DNA of 64,000 bases from Caballeronia novacaledonica. Its GTDB lineage: Bacteria; Pseudomonadota; Gammaproteobacteria; Burkholderiales; Burkholderiaceae. The stretch covers positions 53,453-117,452 of the forward strand of contig NZ_OGTP01000020.1 of assembly GCF_900258035.1 (NCBI RefSeq). Reading direction: 5' to 3'. The notes below the pieces were generated by a model that saw only the letters and a program-made list of their open reading frames with translations, was not told the origin of the DNA and did no database searches. The position numbers and the translations under genes were made by a program. Position 1 is the stretch's first letter, and each line of letters starts with the position of its first letter. This document shows, piece after piece, positions 26,386 to 34,386 of this stretch.

Positions 26386-27164
26386 GATCGCGCCTCCTGC
26401 AACGCCTGACGCGTCGCCTTCAACAGCCACATCACATCCGCGCCGATCGCGACGAGCTTGATGCCCGCTTGCGCGTATTGCTTCGCGCTTGCCGCATCGA
26501 GCGCGAAGATGCCGCTCGCGATGCCCGCGCGATTCGCCGCATCGACGATTTTCGTGATCGCCGCCTGCACATCCGGATGCTTGCCGTCGCCGAGATGACC
26601 GAGGCTCGCCGCCAGATCCGCCGGCCCGATGAAGAGGCAATCGACGCCCGGCGTCGCGGCGATTTCATCGACGGCTTCGAGCGCCGCCACCGATTCGATC
26701 TGCACGATCGTCGCGATCTGCGCATTCGCGCCCGTCATGTAATCGCGGCGCATGCCGTACGCCGCCGCGCGCACCGCGCCCGCGACGCCGCGCAAGCCCT
26801 GCAGCGCCGCTTCGGTCGGATATTGCGTGAGCCGCACGATGCGCGCCGCCTCTTCGGCCGATTGCACGTTCGGGAACATCAGCGTGCGCGCGCCCGCGTC
26901 GAGCGCGCGTTTGACGAGCCAGCCTTCGTTGGCGGGCACACGCACGATCGGCTCGCTCGGCAGATGCGCGGCGGCGATCGCGCGCAGTTGAGCGACGACG
27001 TCGGCGCTATCGTTCGGCGAGTGCTCCATGTCGATGCACAGCCAGTCGAAGCCCGCGTGCGCAAGCGCTTCGGCGGCATCGGCGCTGCCGAGCGACAGCC
27101 ACAGGCCGAACAACGTGCCCGGTTCGGAAAGGTGCTGCTTGAGGGGATTGGTGAATGTGCTCAT
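26382..27164 (-). CDS. HpcH/HpaI-family aldolase
   Basis: 260-residue class II, metal-dependent aldolase of the HpcH/HpaI (2-keto-3-deoxy acid) family. Visible: GLWLSLGS start of barrel, IDMEHSPND (metal/pyruvate site region), RVPANEGWLVKRALDAGA, the metal Glu in VQIES and the metal Asp in FIGPADLAASLGH. Usually cleaves 4-hydroxy-2-oxo acids to pyruvate and an aldehyde; substrate unknown here. No other catabolic genes lie beside it. Coupled to the Sel1 gene downstream. Confidence 0.85.
   Translation of the reverse strand: MSTFTNPLKQHLSEPGTLFGLWLSLGSADAAEALAHAGFDWLCIDMEHSPNDSADVVAQLRAIAAAHLPSEPIVRVPANEGWLVKRALDAGARTLMFPNVQSAEEAARIVRLTQYPTEAALQGLRGVAGAVRAAAYGMRRDYMTGANAQIATIVQIESVAALEAVDEIAATPGVDCLFIGPADLAASLGHLGDGKHPDVQAAITKIVDAANRAGIASGIFALDAASAKQYAQAGIKLVAIGADVMWLLKATRQALQEARS
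26393..26398 (-). promoter_or_regulatory. Ribosome-binding site that fixes the GTG start of the Sel1 gene
   Basis: AGGAGG on the minus strand, 7 nt before GTG 26385 and inside the end of the aldolase gene. Confidence 0.8.
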
Positions 27165-27339
27165 CGCGCGGCTCCAACGGAAACCGCGCGCTGACGCAAT
27201 GATGAAAATGACGGAAGAAGTGACGGCATGCGTGCGCTCCGTGTCTCGTCGCCCGGGGCGATGGGCGACTCATCGGACGATCATACCGTGACGAACGCGC
27301 GCGCGCCGGACGTGCTTGCGTCGGCCCGCGCGTGGAAAA

Positions 27340-27786
27340 TCAGCCGCGCTCGACGTCGGCCCAGCAGTTCGGCGTTTCGAAGAGACGCACGCGCTTGAGC
27401 TTGAGATTGACGCCGTAGTGCGCGTCGTAGACCTCGGCGAGAATGTTGAAGGCAACCGCCGCCAGGTTCTCGACGGTCGGAATGCGATCCAGCACGACGG
27501 TCTTGTGATCCGCCAGCGTTTGCAGGAATTCGCGCACTTTGACATCGCCTTCATAAACGATGAACGCGTGATCCCACTTGTTGACGAGATGCTCCATCGC
27601 GAGCGACTTCACGTCGGCGAAATCCATCACCATGCCGCGGTCGGGCGCGCCTTCCACGTCGACGAGATCGCCTTGCAGCGTGATTTCGAGCACGTAGCGA
27701 TGGCCGTGCAAATTGCGGCACTGGCTGCGGTGATCGGGAATGCGGTGGCCCGCGTCGAATTCGAGTTTTCGGGTAATCGTCTGCAC
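27340..27786 (-). CDS. queD: 6-carboxy-5,6,7,8-tetrahydropterin synthase
   Basis: 148-residue zinc enzyme of the queuosine/7-deazaguanine pathway; converts dihydroneopterin triphosphate to carboxytetrahydropterin. Zinc His residues are in EFDAGHRIPDHRSQCRNLHGH, with the catalytic Cys (C in SQCRN). The second half has the usual MDFADVK and LEHLVNKWDHAF-like segments. Start is a GTG at 27786, six bases after the queE stop. Third gene of queC-queE-queD in transcription order. Confidence 0.94.
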   Translation of the reverse strand: MQTITRKLEFDAGHRIPDHRSQCRNLHGHRYVLEITLQGDLVDVEGAPDRGMVMDFADVKSLAMEHLVNKWDHAFIVYEGDVKVREFLQTLADHKTVVLDRIPTVENLAAVAFNILAEVYDAHYGVNLKLKRVRLFETPNCWADVERG

Positions 27787-27792
27787 GGCGGT

Positions 27793-28425
27793 TCAGGGGA
27801 TGTTCAGATATTTGTGCGTCTGCATCGACAGGCGCCACTTCGGATGACGCTTGCACCAGTCGATCGCCAGCTTCGTGTTGATGTCGCGTGACGGGCCGTC
27901 CATCGGTTGCACGAGAAAGTATTCGAAGTCGAGCTTCTCGTATTCCGCAAGACGCTGGTTGTCCTGCGGCACCACGACTTTCAGTTCGTTGCCCTTCGTG
28001 ACGACGAGCGGCGCGTCGGCTTTCGGGCTCACGCAAATCCAGTCGATGCTCTCGAGCACGGGCAGCGAGCCATTCGTCTCGATGGCCATTTCGAAGCCGG
28101 CTTCATGCAGCGCGTTGACGAAAGGCTGGTCGATCTGGAGCATCGGCTCGCCGCCCGTGCACACCACGAACCTGTGCGCCGCGCCTTCCGGCCACAGCGA
28201 TGCGATTTTCGCGACGAGTTCCGCCGGCGTCTTGTACTTGCCGCCGTTCTCGCCATCGGTGCCGACGAAATCGGTGTCGCAAAACTGGCAGACGGCGTCC
28301 GCGCGATCTTCCTCGCGCCCCGACCACAGATTGCAGCCCGCGAAACGGCAGAACACGGCCGGGCGCCCGGCATTGGCGCCCTCGCCCTGCAACGTGTAGA
28401 AGATTTCCTTTACCGCGTACGTCAT
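27793..28425 (-). CDS. queE: 7-carboxy-7-deazaguanine synthase
   Basis: 210-residue radical-SAM enzyme that contracts the pterin ring to 7-carboxy-7-deazaguanine. The iron-sulfur cluster Cys residues are in the family-specific spaced form: CRFAGCNLWSG with CQFCDTDF further on, rather than plain CX3CX2C. The glycine-rich CTGGEPMLQ SAM motif follows. Start ATG 28425 gives the conserved MTYAVKEIFYTLQGEG; the longer open frame upstream is non-coding. Confidence 0.94.
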   Translation of the reverse strand: MTYAVKEIFYTLQGEGANAGRPAVFCRFAGCNLWSGREEDRADAVCQFCDTDFVGTDGENGGKYKTPAELVAKIASLWPEGAAHRFVVCTGGEPMLQIDQPFVNALHEAGFEMAIETNGSLPVLESIDWICVSPKADAPLVVTKGNELKVVVPQDNQRLAEYEKLDFEYFLVQPMDGPSRDINTKLAIDWCKRHPKWRLSMQTHKYLNIP

Positions 28426-28450
28426 GACTGCTTCGTGAACCTCGAAAAAA

Positions 28451-29185
28451 TTAAACTGGCGCGACGTCGACCTGTTCGCCCGCGCGATACGCCTCATAGC
28501 CGCGCTTGCGCAGTCTGCATGCCGGGCACTGACCGCAGCCGAAGCCCCAGTCGTGCAGTTCGGCGCGCTCGCCGACATAACACGTGTGCGTTTCGATGCG
28601 AATCAATTCGACGAGCGATTCGCCGCCGAGCGTTTCCGCGAGCCGCCAGGTGTCGGCCTTGTCGAGCCACATCAGCGGCGTTTCCAGCGCGTAACGCGTT
28701 TCCATGCCGAGATTGAGCGCGACTTGCAGCGCCTTCATCGTGTCGTCGCGGCAATCCGGATAGCCGGAAAAGTCCGTCTCGCACATGCCACCGACCAGCA
28801 CCTTCAATCCGCGCCGATACGCCACCGCTGCGGCAATCGTCATGAACAGCAGATTGCGCCCCGGCACGAACGTGTTCGGCAGGCCGCTCGCGTTCGCCTG
28901 GATCTCGATCTCGCGCGTCATCGCGGTGTCGCTGATCGCGCCGAGCACGGACAAGTCGATCATGTGATCTTCGCCCAGGCGCGCGGCCCAGTGCGGGAAC
29001 TCGCGCACGACGGCGGCGCGAAAGCCTTCGCGGCATTCGAGTTCCACACGATGGCGCTGTCCGTAATCGAAGCCGAGCGTTTCCACCGTTTTGTAGCGTT
29101 CGAGCGCCCAGGCGAGGCAAGTGGCCGAGTCCTGGCCGCCGGAGAACAGCACGAGCGCGCTGTCTTTAGCGTCTATCCGAGTCAC
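28451..29185 (-). CDS. queC: 7-cyano-7-deazaguanine synthase
   Basis: 244-residue ATP-dependent amidoligase making preQ0. N-terminal PP-loop SGGQDSATCLAW binds ATP; C-terminal zinc Cys residues are in CYVGERAELHDWGFGCGQCPACRLRKRG. GTG 29185 is chosen because GGAG lies 8 nt upstream and the resulting length matches relatives; another GTG at 29233 would add 16 residues without family similarity. First gene of the que cluster. Confidence 0.94.
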   Translation of the reverse strand: MTRIDAKDSALVLFSGGQDSATCLAWALERYKTVETLGFDYGQRHRVELECREGFRAAVVREFPHWAARLGEDHMIDLSVLGAISDTAMTREIEIQANASGLPNTFVPGRNLLFMTIAAAVAYRRGLKVLVGGMCETDFSGYPDCRDDTMKALQVALNLGMETRYALETPLMWLDKADTWRLAETLGGESLVELIRIETHTCYVGERAELHDWGFGCGQCPACRLRKRGYEAYRAGEQVDVAPV

Positions 29186-29426
29186 CGTGAAAACTCCGTA
29201 CTCCGTGAATGAGATTGGCGTCGCACGCCGCACAGGCAGTCGGGATGACCGGACTTCGCCTTCGAGCGGCGCGGGCGCGACGCCCGCGAGTCCAGTATAG
29301 GCCAGCGACCTTCGCCCGGACGCGCACGCCCTTTATGCCGCCGATAGCGGAATTCGAGACGGATGATCGAGCGCCGGATGAACGGTTCCGGCGCGTCGCA
29401 CGAGCGATTCGGAGCGTCGAAAAGAA

Positions 29427-29461
29427 AAGGACTTGCGGGTCCGAGGACGAGGCAAGTCCTT
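29427..29461 (-). terminator. Minus-strand terminator-like hairpin upstream of queC
   Basis: AAGGACTTGC (29427-29436) pairs perfectly with GCAAGTCCTT (29452-29461); on the minus strand it is followed by TTCTTTTC. It lies 240 bases upstream of queC with no gene between. It could end an upstream minus transcript or act as an attenuator in the queC leader. Confidence 0.6.
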
Positions 29462-29473
29462 AATTCGGCGGGA

Positions 29474-29511
29474 ATTTTAGCACGGAGCACGGATGTTCGC
29501 CGAGCTCGGCG
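29474..29511 (-). promoter_or_regulatory. Possible promoter with overlapping palindromic operator
   Basis: Extended -10 TGCTAAAAT at 29482-29474 on the minus strand. The perfect palindrome CGCCGAGCTCGGCG (29498-29511) covers the place of the -35 box, and no good -35 is seen apart from it. Such an arrangement suits a repressor or activator site, but no binding protein is known. Confidence 0.3.
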
Positions 29512-29703
29512 TGCGTTGCTCCCGCAAGCCGGAATAAATTGCCGGCATCGAGATGTCGGAGGCGGTAATTTATGGAAAATCGGCTCAATTCACTCCCGCG
29601 TCCGGTCGTTATACAGACAAATGAACGCACGACCAAAACGAATCCGGCTGCACAGCTAAGTCCGCGCGCTCGCGCCATCGTTTGATCGGTCATGCACGGG
29701 GAA

Positions 29704-29724
29704 CATTCGTTCGCATAACGAATG
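29704..29724. promoter_or_regulatory. Inverted repeat upstream of the glycosidase gene
   Basis: CATTCGTT (29704-29711) and AACGAATG (29717-29724) form a perfect 8-bp inverted repeat with a 5-nt spacer, about 135 bp upstream of the glycosidase start. The size suits a dimeric regulator of the LacI, TetR or AraC kind. Confidence 0.35.
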
Positions 29725-29859
29725 GAATATCGAGTTCCAAACCCTCCCGCAGGGTTACGCGGGGCCGCAGGTCCGTTTCCGATCCGCCCTTCGCTCGCGG
29801 CGCTCCGGATATCGCACCGATTTCACTGATGCACCACTAGCCAATCAGTACTACAAACA

Positions 29860-30969
29860 ATGAAAAATTACATTCAGACCAACATCCGTGCCGACCGCAG
29901 TATCGGCGCTCTCTCAGCACCCAAGGCGACGCTGATCGCCGTCGCGGCCGCCGCCAGCATGCTGCTCGGCGCGTGCGGCGGCGGTGGCAACGACGCGCTC
30001 GACGCAGCCTCAACCGCCGCGGCGGCCGTTGCGAACCGCAACACGGTCGGCAGCAGCATCTTTTACGGCGCGAACGGCCACAACAACGAAGGCGGCGCCT
30101 ACGACATCTCCAGCCCGGCGCTGCAACTCGCGCAGCTGCAGGATCTCGGCGTGAAGCTTTATCGGAACGAGGTGTACAGCCAGGGAACCGCGAACAAGCT
30201 CGCGGGCATCGCGAAAACGATGGCTGCAGGCGGCGTGACCGTCTATCCGGTGATGCTCATGGGCCTCGCCTTCAACAGTGAGACCGACGCCTACAACGCG
30301 GGTTATCAACTCGGTGCGTGGACGGCGACCGCATACTCGTACCCGTACTACGAAGTGTCGAACGAACTCGACGCCAGCGCGCTCACCGGCAACGTAGACG
30401 GCGTCTATCCGCAGCAATTCGACAACGCCAAATTCCAGATCGCGCGCGGCGTGATTCGCGGGATGATCGCCGGCGTGAAGTCCGTCGATCCGAACGGCAA
30501 GATCATCATGGGCGGCGGCACGTGGCTGCATTACGGTCTCGATCAGATGCTCGCCAACGGCACGCAACCCGACGGCACGACAGGTCATCCGGTCGTGAAC
30601 TGGGACATCACCGCGTGGCACTGGTACTCGGATATGGGCGACATCACGAACGCGTGCGGCGGCACGGGTTGCCACGACGTGCTCGCAGCGCTGCAGCAGA
30701 TGAGCAAGCCGATCTGGATCAACGAGTTCGGCGTGCGCCCGTGGCTCGGCAGCGATCAGCAGATCGCGGCTTACCTTGTCGGCAACAAGATGATGGCGGA
30801 GTTCGTGGCGGTGGCGTCGAAGTACAACATCCAGGCGATCCAGACGTACGAGCTGTATGACGATCCCTCGGGCGGCGAAGGCGCGTACGGTCTCCTGAAG
30901 AACGACGGCAAGACGCAAAAGGCGGCGTACACCGCATTCAAGAATTTCGTTGCGGCGAATCCGAAGTGA
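29860..30969 (+). CDS. Lipoprotein glycoside hydrolase, clan GH-A type (family uncertain)
   Basis: 369 residues. Signal peptide with a lipobox LGAC (lipidated Cys ~39) followed by a Gly-rich linker, so probably anchored to a membrane. The body looks like a (beta/alpha)8 barrel. Two glutamates sit in GH-A contexts: E169 in YYEVSNELDAS (acid/base, Asn-Glu pair) and E289 in PIWINEFGVRPW (nucleophile). DITAWHWYSD also resembles barrel strand 6 of GH5/GH39/GH53 enzymes. The substrate is unknown; a role in trimming self-made exopolysaccharide is possible (compare PslG, GH39). Flanked by intergenic sequence on both sides, so a single-gene unit next to tRNA-Phe. Confidence 0.72.
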   Translation: MKNYIQTNIRADRSIGALSAPKATLIAVAAAASMLLGACGGGGNDALDAASTAAAAVANRNTVGSSIFYGANGHNNEGGAYDISSPALQLAQLQDLGVKLYRNEVYSQGTANKLAGIAKTMAAGGVTVYPVMLMGLAFNSETDAYNAGYQLGAWTATAYSYPYYEVSNELDASALTGNVDGVYPQQFDNAKFQIARGVIRGMIAGVKSVDPNGKIIMGGGTWLHYGLDQMLANGTQPDGTTGHPVVNWDITAWHWYSDMGDITNACGGTGCHDVLAALQQMSKPIWINEFGVRPWLGSDQQIAAYLVGNKMMAEFVAVASKYNIQAIQTYELYDDPSGGEGAYGLLKNDGKTQKAAYTAFKNFVAANPK

Positions 30970-31007
30970 GGATTCCGAGGTAAGAATTCCGGGGTAAGAA
31001 TTCTATA
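30966..31007. repeat. Three degenerate 14-bp tandem repeats
   Basis: Three units of the pattern GTAAGAATTCCGGG (first unit GTGAGGATTCCGAG, third GTAAGAATTCTATA) begin at the stop codon of the glycosidase gene and lead to the tRNA-Phe terminator. Likely slipped-strand duplication. Confidence 0.6.
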
Positions 31008-31021
31008 GGTAGAAAATGAAA

Positions 31022-31051
31022 AAGCCCGAGAGCGATAACACTCTCGGGCTT
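31022..31051 (-). terminator. Terminator of tRNA-Phe
   Basis: AAGCCCGAGAG (31022-31032) pairs perfectly with CTCTCGGGCTT (31041-31051), loop of 8; on the minus strand it is followed by a T-rich stretch. It may also stop the glycosidase transcript from the other side. Confidence 0.85.
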
Positions 31052-31060
31052 CTTGCATTC

Positions 31061-31136
31061 TGGTGGCCTGGGACGGAATCGAACCATCGACACGCGGATT
31101 TTCAATCCGCTGCTCTACCAACTGAGCTACCGGGCC
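31061..31136 (-). tRNA. tRNA-Phe (anticodon GAA)
   Basis: 76 nt including an encoded CCA. D arm GCTC/GAGC, anticodon arm GCGGA-TTGAAAA-TCCGC with anticodon GAA, T arm GATGG-TTCGATT-CCGTC. The acceptor stem GGCCCGG / CCAGGCC has a C5-A68 mismatch (the base at 31069 is T where C would restore a pair). All other stems are sound. Confidence 0.95.
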
Positions 31137-31220
31137 AACGAAGAGGTGAAACTATAGCAGACTCAATTGCGCCGCTCAAGCCCCCCGGCGCATTTTTCCA
31201 AAAATGTTCCCGAGCGGCGC

Positions 31221-31934
31221 TCAGATCTCGTTCTTGTTCTTTCCGAGATCGACGCCCAACTGCTTGAGCTTGCGATACAGATGCGTGCGCTCCAGCCCCG
31301 TCTTCTCGGCGACGCGCGTCATGCTGCCGTTCTCGCGCGCGAGGTGATACTCGAAGTACGCGCGTTCGAACGCATCGCGTGCATCGCGCAAGGGGATATC
31401 GAACGAGATGGACGCCGTCTGCCCCGTCTGATTCTGCGTCGCGCCACTCGCGGCTGCTTCGCTCGAAGCGTTCAGCGCCGATGCCGTCGGCAGTGCGGCC
31501 GCCATCGGCACACCCGACGCCATCCCGCTCGCCGGAGGCTTCGGTACCGTCGCGACGGGCGCCGCCGCCGTGCCGTGCGCGAGTCCCTGTTCGACCGCCT
31601 TCAACAGCTTCTGCAGCGCGATCGGCTTTTCAAGGAAGTTGAGCGCGCCGATCTTCGTCGCCTCGACAGCCGTGTCGATGGTCGCGTGACCCGACATCAT
31701 GATCACCGGCATCGTGAGCTTGCCTTGCGCGGCCCATTCCTTGAGCAAGGTGACGCCGTCGGTGTCGGGCATCCAGATGTCGAGCAAAACGAGATCGGGC
31801 GTTTGCTGCACGCGATAGTCGCGCGCATGCTGCGCGTTTTCCGCTACGTCGACAACATGGCCTTCGTCGCTCAGGATCTCGGAGAGCAGTTCCCGGATCC
31901 CCATTTCATCGTCTACCACCAGGATGGTTGCCAT
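31221..31934 (-). CDS. ntrX: NtrX-like response regulator without AAA+ domain
   Basis: 237 residues. Receiver domain (1-118) with D8/D9, phosphoacceptor D52, and K in LEKPIALQKLL. Then a ~60-residue Ala/Pro/Ser-rich linker (~120-180). A Fis-type helix-turn-helix closes the protein (~190-230, NGSMTRVAEKTGLERTHLYRKL). Classical NtrX has a sigma-54-interacting AAA+ ATPase in the middle (~450 aa total); here it is replaced by the linker, so it cannot activate sigma-54 promoters directly. The start abuts the ntrY stop (TAAATG). Partner: NtrY upstream. Confidence 0.85.
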   Translation of the reverse strand: MATILVVDDEMGIRELLSEILSDEGHVVDVAENAQHARDYRVQQTPDLVLLDIWMPDTDGVTLLKEWAAQGKLTMPVIMMSGHATIDTAVEATKIGALNFLEKPIALQKLLKAVEQGLAHGTAAAPVATVPKPPASGMASGVPMAAALPTASALNASSEAAASGATQNQTGQTASISFDIPLRDARDAFERAYFEYHLARENGSMTRVAEKTGLERTHLYRKLKQLGVDLGKNKNEI

Positions 31935-34364
31935 TTACGCTGCCCTTGTCTGCACTGTTGCTTTTGTCGTTCCCTGATTCGCCGCCGCGCCGGGGCCCGA
32001 AGGCGTTGCGCCGGGCGCCGCGGTATCGTCCGCGAGTTGTAGAAACAAAATCGATATCTGCGCGCCTTCGATCACATCCGCGGACTTCGAGCGGTTGCGT
32101 ATGTCGATGCGCGCGCCGTGCTCGTCGACGATCTTCTTCACGGTTGCAAGTCCCAGGCCCGTGCCTTTCGCTTTCGTCGTCACGTAAGGCTCGAAAGCAC
32201 GCGAAAGGATACGCGCCGGAAAGCCCGCGCCGTTATCCGAAACCGTGAGACGAACCGCGACACGCGCATGACCCGAAGCATCGGGCTCGCCATATTCTAC
32301 TGTCCTCGTTTCGAGCAGCACGCGCGGCTCCGCGAGGTCCGCCACCGCGTCCTGCGCGTTTTGCAGCAGGTTGTGGATCACCTGGCGGATCTGCGTCGCG
32401 TCGCCGCGGATCACGGGCAGCTTCGCGAGGTCCACCTTGATCGGCGTCTTGCCATCTTCGATGCCGTACAACGTCAGCACTTCCGCGACGAGATCGTTCA
32501 GTTGCAGATTGCCGAGCACCGCGGGCGGCGTGCGCGCGTATTCGCGGAAGTCGTCGACCATCTGCTTCATCGCCTGCACCTGATTGACGATGGTCGTCGA
32601 CGCTCGCTTGAGCACGTCCGCGTCGGGCGGCGCGAGTTTGTCCGCGAGCTTCATTTGCAGGCGTTCGGCGGAAAGTTGAATCGGCGTGAGCGGATTCTTG
32701 ATCTCGTGCGCGAGACGGCGCGCGACTTCGCCCCACGCGACCGAACGTTGCGCCGAGATGACGTCGGAGATGTCGTCGAACACGACGACGTAGCCCGTGG
32801 TTTCGGCGTCATCGGTCTCGCTTTCGGTCACGCTCAGCAACTGCGTTCCGCGCACGAGGAGCGTGAGCGGATCGTTCTCGCCGGGCACCGTCACCGCGAC
32901 CTGCTGCTGCCAGTGCCCGCGATCGCCGACCGGATGCCCGCTGCCGACCTCGGCCGCGTCGCGCTCGGCGAAGGCCTTCTTCACCAGCGCGCCGAACTCG
33001 GCGAGCACGCCGATCTGATCGAGCGGCTGATTGAGCAGCGCGTTGAACGGCTGGCGGAAGATGCGCTCCGCGCCGCGATTCGCGGTGGTCAAGCGGAACT
33101 GCCGGTCGAATACGAACACGCCCGCCGTCAGATTCGCGAGGATGCTTTCCAGATACGCCTTCGAATGCTCCAGCGCGATGCGGTTGTTCTCGACCGCCGC
33201 GCGCGCCTCGGAAAGCTGGCGCGTCATCGCGTTGAAGGATTGCGTGAGGAAGCCCAGTTCGTCGCGCGAATTGATCTCTCGTTTGGGCGTGTAGTCGCCT
33301 TCGGCCACTTCTTTCGTGCCTTGCGCGAGCAGGAACAGTGGCCGCGCGAGCTGATTGCCGAGCGCGAGCGCGAGCATCATCGCGATAAAGGTTGCGAGGA
33401 AGAGCGCGAGCGTCAGCGTGCCGATATACATCTTGCGCAAGCCCGTGCGCCCGAGCCGCTTCTCCTGATACTCGCGATAGGCGCGCTGCACGGCGTCGGC
33501 ATTGCGCGCGAGCTCCTGACTCACGGGCTGCTCGATCTGCAGGTAACGATCGACGTGCTGAAATTCGGTCGTGGTGGTCGGATCGGGAATCTTCGTGACC
33601 ACGCGCAGACGCAGCGCGCCCTTCGGCCCGTTCGATTTCGGATCGCCGTCGATCTCGCCTTCGATCGCGCCGTACGGATGATCCTGCGCCGCCCGCAGCA
33701 TCGAGCCGGTCGGCTCGTTGGCCGGCAGGAGCGCGTAGTAATTGCCCGACGCCTGCGCGACCGTGCGCAGCCCCGGCACCCGCAACGAACTGTTGTTCGA
33801 CGAGAGATCCTCGCGGTTGTATTGATCGCGCGGCCGCTCGAACACGACCGCGTCCTGCACGCCGTATTGATCGCGCAGGCGCAAGAGCGACAGCGTGAGA
33901 CTCGATGGATCGGCGCTGGCGAGCTGATCGCTCATCTGCCGGCCGCGGTTCTTGAAATCAGCGAGCGAGGTTTCGAGCATGCCGCGGCCGAGCGTCAGGC
34001 CCGACGAGAGCGCTGTCTCGACGTTCACGTCGAACCACGATTCGATACTGCGCGACACGAACTGATACGACACGACGTAGATGATGACGCCCGGCACGAC
34101 GCCGACGAGCGCGAAGATCAGCGCGAGCTTCGCGAGCAGGCGCGTGCCGAACCGTCCTTGCCTCACCCGCGACACGATGATGATGAACAGCGCGACGACG
34201 ATCAGCATGAACACGACCGCCACCGCGACGTTCGCCGCGTAGAGCCAGCCGTAGTAGCGATCGAAGAATTCGGTGTTCGCACTCGCGAGCGCGAGCATCA
34301 CGAGCAGCAGAACCGCCGTGAGCGCCACCGTGGAGACCAGCAAACGGACGACGAGACTCTTCAT
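31935..34364 (-). CDS. ntrY: NtrY-like nitrogen/redox sensor histidine kinase
   Basis: 809 residues. Several N-terminal TM helices (to ~310 counting the last one before HAMP) enclosing a periplasmic region, then HAMP, a PAS domain (~400-500), HisKA with phospho-His at ~553 in RRLAHEIKNPLTPIQLSAERL, and HATPase_c with DNGAGFPARI and GTGLGLATVKKIV. NtrYX systems respond to nitrogen or oxygen state in other proteobacteria. ATG 34364 is used; a GTG at 34397 overlapping the upstream gene is an alternative, and neither has a strong ribosome-binding site. Confidence 0.9.
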   Translation of the reverse strand: MKSLVVRLLVSTVALTAVLLLVMLALASANTEFFDRYYGWLYAANVAVAVVFMLIVVALFIIIVSRVRQGRFGTRLLAKLALIFALVGVVPGVIIYVVSYQFVSRSIESWFDVNVETALSSGLTLGRGMLETSLADFKNRGRQMSDQLASADPSSLTLSLLRLRDQYGVQDAVVFERPRDQYNREDLSSNNSSLRVPGLRTVAQASGNYYALLPANEPTGSMLRAAQDHPYGAIEGEIDGDPKSNGPKGALRLRVVTKIPDPTTTTEFQHVDRYLQIEQPVSQELARNADAVQRAYREYQEKRLGRTGLRKMYIGTLTLALFLATFIAMMLALALGNQLARPLFLLAQGTKEVAEGDYTPKREINSRDELGFLTQSFNAMTRQLSEARAAVENNRIALEHSKAYLESILANLTAGVFVFDRQFRLTTANRGAERIFRQPFNALLNQPLDQIGVLAEFGALVKKAFAERDAAEVGSGHPVGDRGHWQQQVAVTVPGENDPLTLLVRGTQLLSVTESETDDAETTGYVVVFDDISDVISAQRSVAWGEVARRLAHEIKNPLTPIQLSAERLQMKLADKLAPPDADVLKRASTTIVNQVQAMKQMVDDFREYARTPPAVLGNLQLNDLVAEVLTLYGIEDGKTPIKVDLAKLPVIRGDATQIRQVIHNLLQNAQDAVADLAEPRVLLETRTVEYGEPDASGHARVAVRLTVSDNGAGFPARILSRAFEPYVTTKAKGTGLGLATVKKIVDEHGARIDIRNRSKSADVIEGAQISILFLQLADDTAAPGATPSGPGAAANQGTTKATVQTRAA

Positions 34365-34386
34365 GTCCGTGCGGCCGCGTCGAAAT

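Larger units (their letters stand above)
29186..29859. other. 674-bp intergenic region with palindromes and a hairpin terminator
   Basis: No coding gene is supported: the short frames have poor codon use and no ribosome-binding site. It holds, on the minus strand, a 14-nt palindrome (29498-29511), an extended -10-like TGCTAAAAT (29482-29474) and a terminator-like hairpin (29461-29427). On the glycosidase side it holds an 8-bp inverted repeat (29704-29724). In related genomes the tol-pal genes are commonly beside queC; here they are not, so this may be a rearrangement junction (inference). Confidence 0.5.

Noticed and set aside
29460..29693. 77-residue minus ORF upstream of queC
   Set aside because: No ribosome-binding site or family similarity, and it runs across the palindrome and into the terminator hairpin.
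29440..29700. preQ1 riboswitch upstream of queC
   Set aside because: I looked for the short aptamer hairpin followed by an A-rich tail and did not find it; the hairpin present is a plain terminator-like stem.
31221..31934. Frameshifted or deleted ntrX pseudogene
   Set aside because: Receiver and Fis HTH are in one open frame with an in-frame linker and no AAA+ remnant in other frames.
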